DNA of 5,375 nucleotides from assembly GCA_008501655.1 (NCBI GenBank), contig QQUK01000001.1, forward strand, positions 1 to 5,375, given 5' to 3'. A program made the translations under genes and the position numbers. Of the stretch, positions 1 to 5,339 are shown one piece after another. Below the pieces are notes generated by a model. The model did no database searches and was not told the origin of the DNA. It saw nothing but the letters and a program-made list of their open reading frames with translations. Numbering within the stretch: position 1 is the stretch's first letter; every line of letters begins with the position of its first letter. The DNA is from Calditrichota bacterium. GTDB taxonomy: Bacteria > Zixibacteria > MSB-5A5 > GN15 > FEB-12.

Positions 1-2
1 TG

Positions 3-296
3 TCATTTGAACCGTACGGTATAGCATTTGAAAAAAAACTAATCGAAAATAAATTAATACAGGTTCAGTATTATGCAGATAAATCTGAATTAAAACCCTC
101 GACACCACGCTGGCAAACCCACTCCCGTGGCAAAAAAACAGACTGGTCGGTTGAAAGAGAGTACAGACATAAAACAGATTTCAACTTTTCAGATATTGAC
201 TTAAAAAATATTTTTTGTATAACCCGCTATAAAAAAGAAGCCGATGAATTTACAAAACTCACCGGCATCAAAACTATTCCATATACAATCGAATAA
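3..296 (+). CDS. C-terminal 97 codons of an uncharacterised protein (5' end outside window)
   Basis: An open frame runs from the left edge (first full codon TCA at 3) to a TAA at 294-296. It begins SFEPYGIAFEKKLIENK and ends TKLTGIKTIPYTIE. The composition is that of a real soluble protein rich in Lys, Tyr and Asp, with no membrane segment. A 'YGIAF' strand followed about 45 residues later by 'WSVEREYRH' recalls the 'W.xE(W/Y)R' motif of DUF2971-like and AbiGi-antitoxin-like proteins. In those families a conserved Glu-rich 'E-E-W-R' stretch sits near the C terminus and follows a 'YG(I/L)xF' strand. That match is from memory and weak, so no function is assigned. The gene is convergent with the protease gene, and its stop codon touches the protease stop with no spacer. 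No hairpin terminator follows. Confidence 0.7.
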   Translation, partial: SFEPYGIAFEKKLIENKLIQVQYYADKSELKPSTPRWQTHSRGKKTDWSVEREYRHKTDFNFSDIDLKNIFCITRYKKEADEFTKLTGIKTIPYTIE

Positions 297-3227
297 CTAC
301 TTTAACAGAACCATTTTCTTTGCATCAGCAAATCGTTCTGTCGTCAGTTTGTAGAGATACACACCGGAAGATAAATCAGAACCATCCCATACAATCTTAT
401 GTACCCCGGCTGAAACATGTTGCGTCTCTTCAAACACTTTCTGACCTAACAGATTAAATACTTCAAACGTATATTCTGATTTTTGGGGTAACGAAAATTC
501 AATTGTTGTAGTCGGATTAAATGGATTCGGATAATTCTGCGAAAGCAGAAAACTCTGCGGTAATTCGTCCGGTCCGCCTGTATCATCGACATCAGTAACA
601 ACTCCGTTGTACGCTGTAGATGCATTTGCCGCTGCAGTTTGTATGTCAGCATATGTATCCCCGGCTAACACAGCAAATGCAACCGTATCAATCTGCTGGG
701 ATGCTAACGTTAACTGCGTTGCACCTACCTGAAACAGGTCCGACTGAACACTTTTATATGTATCTGCTGTCAAAAATCCGTTTGACAAAGCGGTTATTTT
801 TTCAAATTCAGTAAAACCATCAGCAGGGTCGGTATATCCATTTGGCGGATAAATTGTACTCCCCTGACCGGTAAATGTTGTTGTCATTGTCGGCTCAAGC
901 ATCTTGAGTCCTCTAGAATCTGTTATTTGCGAACCGTTATTATAAGCAAGCCAGAGAAGTTCATCAGAGACTTCATATCCACCTGCATTAGAACTATAAG
1001 ATGGTGGAACATCCCAATCAAAACAAAGCCCGGCATACAGATTACTCAAAGTAGAATCAGAAACATTGTGAATGATAAAGCGCATAATAACAAAATCGGT
1101 ATATGGAGCATAATCAAACCCATAAACTTCCTGTGTAACATCTAATCCCATCGGTGTGTGGGCTCTGGAATCGGTAAATCGGGTATAGGATTGTTCCGTC
1201 ACTCCCGGCTTTGGAGATACAAAATTCAACTCCGAAGAAGGAAGAACCGTAAAATCACCGTCAAAATCACCGGAACCATCGGAAGCTCCATCGGAAACAT
1301 AATTGGGAGCTTTACCAATCATAAAACCAGCTGTCCAGAGATCATTACTGCCGCTCATATAGGTAAACCCGGAACCGCCTCCGATAGGAGTACCCGATCC
1401 GTATCCATACGAACCATAACTCGAAATAGTAAAATTGATATCTCCGGTTGAATGAGTAAGTAATCTGTTATTATCAAAAGGAGGTATCGACAATGCTAAT
1501 TTTAAATCACTTGAATAACCGGCTGCTGTAATTTGAATATTTGTATAAAGTGTTGAACCGGTTGTAACAGTATCATCCAGTACAAAAACCAAATCAGCCG
1601 ATCCGACAGTTGTATCATGTTGCATCATCGTTCCAAATGATGCAGTACCGTTTACAACTGTTATAGCACTATTGCTGTTCATAACAGCTGCAGTAACCAT
1701 AGATGCCTGTTGTCCGAAATTTTTGAGAACCAGGCTTGCTGTGATAGTATCCCCGGCAATTATCTGGTCATGTACAAGATCATAAATTTTTATCAACGGT
1801 GTCGATATAGTATCAGAAACCAAAGCCAGCGCAGCATTACAATCGATAATCCCCCAGCCGATGTTATTATTTGGAACTGTTTCTCCGTTATTGTCAGCTG
1901 ACAAAAGTATCGCATTTTTTATCTCATCAACCGTTGCATTCGGATTTTTTTGTCTCAGAAGTGCCACAAGACCGGAAACATGCGGTGCAGCCATCGAAGT
2001 ACCCGACAACAATGCATAACCGCCGCCCGATATCGAAGAATTAATCAAATATCCCGGAGCAGCTACATTCGGCTTGATAGCTGGAGAAGGACAACTTGTC
2101 GGACCACGGGAAGAATTTGATAATACCACACCGGTTTCATCATTGACATTTCCAACAGCAAAACAATCAAGAGAATCTAAAGCCCGGTTAGCCGGATTTC
2201 TGATAGTCCCTGCATTACTACCTTCATTCCCCGCAGAAAAAATATTTACAATTCCAAGAGCTTCTGTATTTTCTATTATAGAATAAAATATATCATCACA
2301 AACCCCGTTATATACTAAACCCCAGCTATGATTGATAACATCAGGCACATCCGAAATCGTATTCGGATTCCGGTCCGGATCAGCCGCCCATTCGAAGGCA
2401 TCAAGAAAAGAAGCACCCGGTATATCAAGCACACCCGCAGATATCCACTTCGCTCCCGGAGCAACACCTATCGTATCATTTGTCGATGGATTCACACCGA
2501 CCATAATCCCCATCGTATGGGTTCCATGATTTATATTACATCCGCAATCTGTAAAAATATGCGGAAACGGTTCATTGTCAGTCGGGTCAAACCATGCCGC
2601 TGAAGAATCTCCATCAAGTCCCTTCCATCTCGGGGCTAAGGCAGGATGGTCTCCTTCAACACCGGTATCAAATGAACAGACAACTCTTCCCTCTCCGGTA
2701 AATCCCTGCTGCCATGCCTGACGGGCATTGATAAAAAGCAGATTATTCTGAGCAGTAGCAGAATTTTTTTGAATATCTTTCTCAGTCTCATCAACCGGAA
2801 TAAGTTCAATCTCCGGTTCTAAATAAATTGTCACCACATCATTATCCGAAGCATACTGGTAAATCTCATCCTTTGTTAAATCCGCTTCAATAACATTAAT
2901 CAGCCAGTGTGTTTTAATCCTTCGGTTACTTTTATTAAACTGCTGATTCAGTTTAGAGACAACCTTTGCCTGTGCCGCTGTATGAGTGTTTTTAAATTTT
3001 GACATCGCTTCACGATAACGGTCAGCACGAAGTTCATATCTATCAGTTAAGTCCTTTTTCAAAACCTGTCCGTCAACAGCATTTTCAATCTCAATCCAGA
3101 CCGGAATAGTCTCACCTTGAGAGAGTGAATTCATTTTATCTAAAAGTTCCGGGGATATAACTCCTGCAAAGCTGTATGATGCAGATAAAAGCAGTACAGA
3201 TAATAAGAATATAAATTTTAATCTCAT
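297..3227 (-). CDS. Secreted subtilisin-like S8 serine protease with type IX (Por) sorting domain
   Basis: This 976-aa protein is predicted to be exported across both membranes and to cleave proteins at or beyond the cell surface. Residues 1-21 are a signal peptide (MRLK, then a hydrophobic run, likely cleavage after SFA). Residues ~22-150 resemble an I9-type inhibitory propeptide ('INVIEADLTKDEIYQYAS'). The S8 catalytic domain spans ~160-470, with Asp187 (SFDTGV), His234 (NHGTHTMG), oxyanion Asn334 (SAGNEG) and Ser411 (SGTSMAAPH). All are present, so it should be active. Seven of the eight cysteines lie in this domain. Residues ~477-585 look like a CARDB/Ig-like beta domain. Residues ~590-875 form a Gly/Asp-rich, beta-rich module seen in FCB secreted proteins, with 'FDWDV' and 'DTVAFAVLAGD' stretches. 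Residues ~891-976 are the sorting domain (NYPNPFNP at 898-905), normally removed during type IX secretion. The ATG at 3227 is chosen because GGAG lies 6 nt upstream; a TTG at 3239 is in frame but overlaps that site. The exact substrate is unknown. Confidence 0.96.
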   Translation of the reverse strand: MRLKFIFLLSVLLLSASYSFAGVISPELLDKMNSLSQGETIPVWIEIENAVDGQVLKKDLTDRYELRADRYREAMSKFKNTHTAAQAKVVSKLNQQFNKSNRRIKTHWLINVIEADLTKDEIYQYASDNDVVTIYLEPEIELIPVDETEKDIQKNSATAQNNLLFINARQAWQQGFTGEGRVVCSFDTGVEGDHPALAPRWKGLDGDSSAAWFDPTDNEPFPHIFTDCGCNINHGTHTMGIMVGVNPSTNDTIGVAPGAKWISAGVLDIPGASFLDAFEWAADPDRNPNTISDVPDVINHSWGLVYNGVCDDIFYSIIENTEALGIVNIFSAGNEGSNAGTIRNPANRALDSLDCFAVGNVNDETGVVLSNSSRGPTSCPSPAIKPNVAAPGYLINSSISGGGYALLSGTSMAAPHVSGLVALLRQKNPNATVDEIKNAILLSADNNGETVPNNNIGWGIIDCNAALALVSDTISTPLIKIYDLVHDQIIAGDTITASLVLKNFGQQASMVTAAVMNSNSAITVVNGTASFGTMMQHDTTVGSADLVFVLDDTVTTGSTLYTNIQITAAGYSSDLKLALSIPPFDNNRLLTHSTGDINFTISSYGSYGYGSGTPIGGGSGFTYMSGSNDLWTAGFMIGKAPNYVSDGASDGSGDFDGDFTVLPSSELNFVSPKPGVTEQSYTRFTDSRAHTPMGLDVTQEVYGFDYAPYTDFVIMRFIIHNVSDSTLSNLYAGLCFDWDVPPSYSSNAGGYEVSDELLWLAYNNGSQITDSRGLKMLEPTMTTTFTGQGSTIYPPNGYTDPADGFTEFEKITALSNGFLTADTYKSVQSDLFQVGATQLTLASQQIDTVAFAVLAGDTYADIQTAAANASTAYNGVVTDVDDTGGPDELPQSFLLSQNYPNPFNPTTTIEFSLPQKSEYTFEVFNLLGQKVFEETQHVSAGVHKIVWDGSDLSSGVYLYKLTTERFADAKKMVLLK

Positions 3228-3233
3228 AATTGG

Positions 3234-3237
3234 CTCC
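3234..3237 (-). promoter_or_regulatory. Ribosome binding site that fixes the protease start
   Basis: On the minus strand the sequence reads TTTGGAGCCAATTATG. GGAG is 6 nt from the ATG at 3227-3225. This supports that ATG over the in-frame TTG at 3239-3237, which would include the Shine-Dalgarno in the coding sequence and add MEPI before a normal signal-peptide start. Confidence 0.75.
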
Positions 3238-3292
3238 AAATTATTGACGTATCAGATATTCAATTGATTAATCATCTCCTTTAAAAGTAACA

Positions 3293-3309
3293 TTCTTTTG
3301 CCAAAAGAA
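3293..3309. promoter_or_regulatory. Perfect 17-bp palindrome, candidate operator
   Basis: TTCTTTTGCCAAAAGAA has two exact 8-base arms around one central C. The single-base centre rules out an RNA hairpin loop, so a dimeric DNA-binding protein is the natural reading. It lies between the divergent protease and DUF6125 genes, with its outer edge 10 bp before the putative -35 box of the DUF6125 gene (centre near -54 if that promoter is right). The cognate regulator is not visible in the window. The AT-rich background raises the chance of coincidence somewhat. Confidence 0.4.
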
Positions 3310-3319
3310 CAGGAAAAAA

Positions 3320-3348
3320 TTGATTTTCTTACAATTTTCAATTAAACT
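3320..3348 (+). promoter_or_regulatory. Possible sigma70-like promoter of the DUF6125 gene
   Basis: TTGATT (3320-3325) and TAAACT (3343-3348) are separated by 17 bp, a standard -35/-10 arrangement. It would start transcription near 3355 and give a leader of about 22 nt containing the AAGGA at 3366-3370. The region is very AT-rich, and some FCB bacteria use a different promoter consensus, so this is tentative. An imperfect inverted repeat, AATTGA (3318-3323) and TCAATT (3338-3343), overlaps it. Confidence 0.25.
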
Positions 3349-3365
3349 GAATGAAAATAAATAAA

Positions 3366-3370
3366 AAGGA
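3366..3370 (+). promoter_or_regulatory. Ribosome binding site of the DUF6125 gene
   Basis: AAGGA stands 6 nt before the ATG at 3377 and clearly supports that start. Confidence 0.75.
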
Positions 3371-3376
3371 ACGATT

Positions 3377-3889
3377 ATGAATATACATGACCTCGATAAA
3401 GAAACATTACTTGGTGTAATTGAAGACTTTGCTAAAAACTGGCTGGCTCACGACGGTCTCTGGTTTCAGGCGGTTGAAAAAGATACCGATATGCAGACTG
3501 CGATCAGGTACGATACCGAAGCCTGGGAAAAATTCACCGTTATAGAAGCACAACGCATCATGAAGCGACATAATATCCCTGAAAACTCAGGACTCGAAGG
3601 ACTCAAAAAAGCGTTGAATTTCAGGTTGTATGCAGCTATTAACACGCAGGAAATCCGGAATGAAACCGAAAACTCATTTGAATTTTATATGGTCGATTGC
3701 CGGGTGCAGTCAGCACGATTCCGTAAAAACATGGCGCTCTTCCCCTGCAAATCAGTCGGTCTGGTTGAATATGCCGGCTTTGCCAAAACAATAGATCCGC
3801 GCATCAAAACACAAATAATCTGCTGTCCTCCCGACCCCGAGGCAGGGCATGGCCATTTCTGTGGCTGGAAATTTTATATCGAAGAATAG
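3377..3889 (+). CDS. DUF6125 family protein with Cys/His-rich C-terminal half
   Basis: This 170-aa cytosolic protein has no signal peptide or membrane segment. The N-terminal part is helical and carries the family-like stretch 'FAKNWLAHDGLWFQAVE' (residues 18-34), followed by 'EAWEKFTVIEAQRIMK'. The C-terminal half has 'YMVDCRVQSARFRKN' (104-118), 'FPCKSVGLVEYAGFAKTIDPRI' (122-143, split here by me as one region) and 'CCPPDPEAGHGHFCGWKFY' (149-167). The cysteines are C108, C124, C149, C150 and C162, and H157 and H159 are nearby. These positions look like a metal or cofactor site, or a catalytic thiol, rather than random cysteines. I recall the family as DUF6125, probably related in fold to the ATC hydrolase (L-2-amino-thiazoline-4-carboxylate hydrolase) group; that relationship is from memory. 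No reaction is established. It appears to be a single-gene unit, divergent from the protease, with no strong terminator on its own strand. Confidence 0.88.
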   Translation: MNIHDLDKETLLGVIEDFAKNWLAHDGLWFQAVEKDTDMQTAIRYDTEAWEKFTVIEAQRIMKRHNIPENSGLEGLKKALNFRLYAAINTQEIRNETENSFEFYMVDCRVQSARFRKNMALFPCKSVGLVEYAGFAKTIDPRIKTQIICCPPDPEAGHGHFCGWKFYIEE

Positions 3890-3914
3890 ATTCGGTATCC
3901 CCCACCCCCTACAT

Positions 3915-3944
3915 GCGTTGTCAGGAACCCCTTCCTGACAAAAA
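3915..3944. repeat. Palindromic repeat, copy 1
   Basis: The unit starts GCG, then has a perfect 10-bp stem, TTGTCAGGAA (3918-3927) and TTCCTGACAA (3932-3941), around a CCCC loop, then an A run. It matches the copy at 4117-4146 over 30 nt with a single difference in the loop (C at 3931, T at 4133). Neither strand has a T-run after the stem, so it is not a standard terminator. It most likely belongs to a genome-wide family of short palindromic repeats. Confidence 0.85.
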
Positions 3945-3947
3945 TTT

Positions 3948-3985
3948 AAACGTTGTGTCAGGTGCTGATTCATAAACGTTTTGTG
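3948..3985. repeat. Degenerate partial repeat (AAACGTT...TGTG direct repeats, lone TGTCAGG)
   Basis: AAACGTTGTG (3948-3957) recurs as AAACGTTTTGTG (3974-3985). Between them lies a single TGTCAGG (3956-3962) without its pairing arm. It resembles a decayed left half of the neighbouring TTGTCAGG palindromes. Only short matches are involved, so common origin is an inference. Confidence 0.4.
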
Positions 3986-4008
3986 AGCGGCAGACGCCCT
4001 CGTCTGCC
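3984..4008. repeat. GGCAGACG hairpin element
   Basis: GGCAGACG (3989-3996) pairs perfectly with CGTCTGCC (4001-4008) around a CCCT loop, the same loop as in repeat copy 2. It is preceded by TGAGCG, which also precedes repeat copy 2 (4114-4119). The following CTATTCAAT is not a convincing T-run, so termination of the upstream plus-strand gene is possible but unsupported. Confidence 0.65.
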
Positions 4009-4018
4009 CTATTCAATC

Positions 4019-4044
4019 TGTCACACTGAGCTTCTCGAAGTGTG
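4019..4044. repeat. CTTCGAGAAGCTCAG-type short interspersed palindrome
   Basis: The arms CACACT (4022-4027) and AGTGTG (4039-4044) flank GAGCTTCTCG. On the minus strand it reads CACACTTCGAGAAGCTCAG followed by TGTGACA. This closely resembles the 'CTTCGACAAGCTCAGGGTGACA'-type element that I recall as common in many environmental bacterial genomes. TGTCA (4019-4023) and TGACA (4051-4055) add a wider inverted pair. Its role is unknown. Confidence 0.5.
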
Positions 4045-4070
4045 CTCTATTGACACAGAATCATAGACAT

Positions 4071-4100
4071 AAAAAAACTGTCAGGCAGGATGCCTGACAG
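4071..4100 (-). terminator. Rho-independent terminator of the epimerase gene
   Basis: Read on the minus strand, CTGTCAGGCA, loop TCC and TGCCTGACAG form a 10-bp stem followed at once by seven T residues (A run at 4071-4077 on the plus strand). It lies 51 nt past the epimerase stop codon, in the right orientation. The stem shares its TGTCAGG core with the adjacent repeats. On the plus strand the stem is followed by CACAATC, so it should work in one direction only. Confidence 0.85.
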
Positions 4101-4116
4101 CACAATCTTTCTATGA

Positions 4117-4146
4117 GCGTTGTCAGGAACCCTTTCCTGACAAAAA
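4117..4146. repeat. Palindromic repeat, copy 2
   Basis: Same unit as at 3915-3944: TTGTCAGGAA (4120-4129), loop CCCT, TTCCTGACAA (4134-4143), then an A run, 202 bp away in the same orientation. It ends 4 nt from the epimerase stop codon, so it is transcribed as a hairpin in the 3' untranslated part of that mRNA, upstream of the terminator. Confidence 0.85.
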
Positions 4147-4150
4147 CAAT

Positions 4151-5086
4151 CTACATCCCCAAACGCTTTTTATAAAACTCAACCGTTCGTTTCACACCAT
4201 CTTCAAACGAAACTTCCGGATTATACCCGAAATCTTCAAGCTTCTTAATCGACGCATAGGAATGTTTAATATCACCCTGTCGCGGAGCTTCATACTTCGC
4301 TTCGATGTCGCATCCTATTATCTGACGAAGCATCTCAAGAACATCGTTCAAAGTATACTGTCCACCACAGGCGACATTAAAGTAATCACCGACAATTTTA
4401 TCACTTGAAGCCGCAAGCAGGTTCGCCTGCACACAATTATCAATATACGTAAAATCACGGGACTGTTCACCATCACCAAACACAGTCGGCTGTTTTCCCT
4501 GTAACATCGCTTCGATAAATTTTGGAAATACTGCTGCATATGCAGAGTTCGGATCCTGTTTAGGACCGAAGATATTAAAATAACGTAAAGCTACTGTCGG
4601 GAGCTTATACAAGCCCCAATATACTTTCAGATAATATTCATTGGTAAGTTTTGTAACCGCATACGGGGAAAGTGGTGACGGAACCATCCCTTCATGTTTC
4701 GGAAGTTCCTCAGCATCGCCGTAAACAGATGATGATGACGCCATAACAAATTTTTTGACACCTTCAAGACGGGCATTTTCCAACAGATTAAGAGTTCCAT
4801 CTACGTTTACTTCATTTGAAGTCAGAGGATTTTCAACCGAGCGGGGAACCGAAGGAAGTGCTGCCTGATGCAGAATATAATCAACACCCTTGACAGCTTT
4901 TGAAACGGTCCAGTAATCTTTTATATCACCATCAACCAGTTCGATTTTATCGATTATGTCAGATAAGTTTGATTCATTCCCGGTTGAAAAATTATCCAGT
5001 ACCCGGACATCTTCACCCTTTTCAACCAGTTTTGCTGCTATATTTGAACCTATAAATCCGGCACCGCCGGTAACTAAATATTTCAT
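4151..5086 (-). CDS. NAD-dependent UDP-sugar 4-epimerase, extended SDR, WbpP-like
   Basis: This 311-aa cytosolic enzyme is predicted to invert C4 of a UDP-hexose or UDP-N-acetylhexosamine through a transient 4-keto step on bound NAD, supplying sugars for surface polysaccharide. The Rossmann motif TGGAGFIGS is at 6-14, with acidic D31 after strand 2 and DGDI at 52-55. The Ser cluster SSSSVYG (117-123) and Y142-x3-K146 in SPYAVTK form the SDR active site. RYFNIFGP (168-175), the 'QDPNSAYAAVFPKF' stretch and RDFTYIDN (210-217) are typical of the WbpP/GalE branch. 'GDIKHSYA' places Ser276 where E. coli GalE has Tyr299 and WbpP has Ser306. A small residue there is known to allow N-acetylated substrates, so UDP-GlcNAc/UDP-GalNAc is favoured by inference. 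Length is normal for the family. The start ATG has AAGGA 6 nt upstream, and an intrinsic terminator follows the gene. Other NDP-sugar epimerase activities cannot be excluded. Confidence 0.94.
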   Translation of the reverse strand: MKYLVTGGAGFIGSNIAAKLVEKGEDVRVLDNFSTGNESNLSDIIDKIELVDGDIKDYWTVSKAVKGVDYILHQAALPSVPRSVENPLTSNEVNVDGTLNLLENARLEGVKKFVMASSSSVYGDAEELPKHEGMVPSPLSPYAVTKLTNEYYLKVYWGLYKLPTVALRYFNIFGPKQDPNSAYAAVFPKFIEAMLQGKQPTVFGDGEQSRDFTYIDNCVQANLLAASSDKIVGDYFNVACGGQYTLNDVLEMLRQIIGCDIEAKYEAPRQGDIKHSYASIKKLEDFGYNPEVSFEDGVKRTVEFYKKRLGM

Positions 5087-5092
5087 TTTTTA

Positions 5093-5097
5093 TCCTT
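5093..5097 (-). promoter_or_regulatory. Ribosome binding site of the epimerase gene
   Basis: On the minus strand the sequence reads TTTAAGGATAAAAAATG. AAGGA is 6 nt before the ATG, which supports the start at 5086. Confidence 0.75.
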
Positions 5098-5202
5098 AAA
5101 TTCTTCTTTCATAGATATATCGGCAATTTTTTATTATGATAAACTTAGTGAAGCCAATTTAAGTCATTAGATTACAAAGATATTTTGAAAATGTCCAGTA
5201 TT

Positions 5203-5232
5203 TATCTACTTTTCTACTTTTTTTTGTAGATA
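5203..5232. repeat. AT-rich inverted repeat with tandem TCTACTTT
   Basis: TATCTAC (5203-5209) is the reverse complement of GTAGATA (5226-5232). TCTACTTT occurs twice in tandem (5205-5220), so TCTAC at 5213-5217 can pair with GTAGA at 5226-5230 around a T8 loop instead. The stem is GC-poor and lacks a flanking T-run on the 3' side, so it is not called a terminator. It lies upstream of the epimerase gene. Confidence 0.4.
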
Positions 5233-5339
5233 CAATACTCGAATTTTGAATCATAACTAAAACATTTTTCAATCGAATATGTCTCAAAAAATCGCAAGTC
5301 TAAAAGCATTTCATCAGATATTTCAGACGAGGACGCCGC
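5214..5339 (-). pseudogene. Possible C-terminal remnant of an unidentified gene upstream of the epimerase
   Basis: A 41-codon open stretch ends at TAG (5216-5214) and reads ...EISDEMLLDLRFFETYS...KFEYCIYKKK. It has a protein-like mix of charged and aromatic residues. It has the same orientation as the epimerase gene and ends about 120 nt before its RBS. It is interrupted by an in-frame TGA at 5342-5340; beyond that, the frame to the window edge reads GVVWDYKPELV. It could be a decayed or frameshifted gene, or chance. No family is recognised. Confidence 0.2.

Noticed and set aside
894..908. CTCAAG-CAT-CTTGAG hairpin inside the protease gene
   Set aside because: It encodes the LKMLEP stretch. 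A six-base stem within coding sequence is expected by chance in a gene this long.
2328..2603. Plus-strand open frames antisense to the protease, here and at 620-814, 927-1145, 1158-1451, 1710-1901 and 2074-2286
   Set aside because: They overlap a complete, motif-rich gene on the other strand, lack ribosome binding sites and family motifs, and have compositions typical of shadow frames.
3228..3239. Upstream in-frame TTG start for the protease (adds MEPI)
   Set aside because: The Shine-Dalgarno GGAG lies inside this extension, 6 nt before the ATG at 3227. MRLKFIFLL is also a normal signal-peptide start.
3264..3274. FNR/CRP-like box at TTGATTAATCA
   Set aside because: The FNR half-sites need a four-base spacer, but only two bases separate TTGAT and ATCA. 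A 10-bp palindrome is not rare in AT-rich DNA.
3915..3944. Repeat copy 1 as terminator of the DUF6125 gene
   Set aside because: The stem is followed by AAAATTTAAACG on the plus strand and by CGCATG on the minus strand. No T-run directly follows in either direction.
3752..3973. Minus-strand open frame overlapping the DUF6125 3' end and the repeat patch
   Set aside because: It is half antisense to a well-supported gene and half palindromic repeat, with no recognisable protein features.
3915..4146. CRISPR array
   Set aside because: There are only two copies, 202 bp apart, with strong internal palindromes and no regular spacers. No cas gene is in the window.
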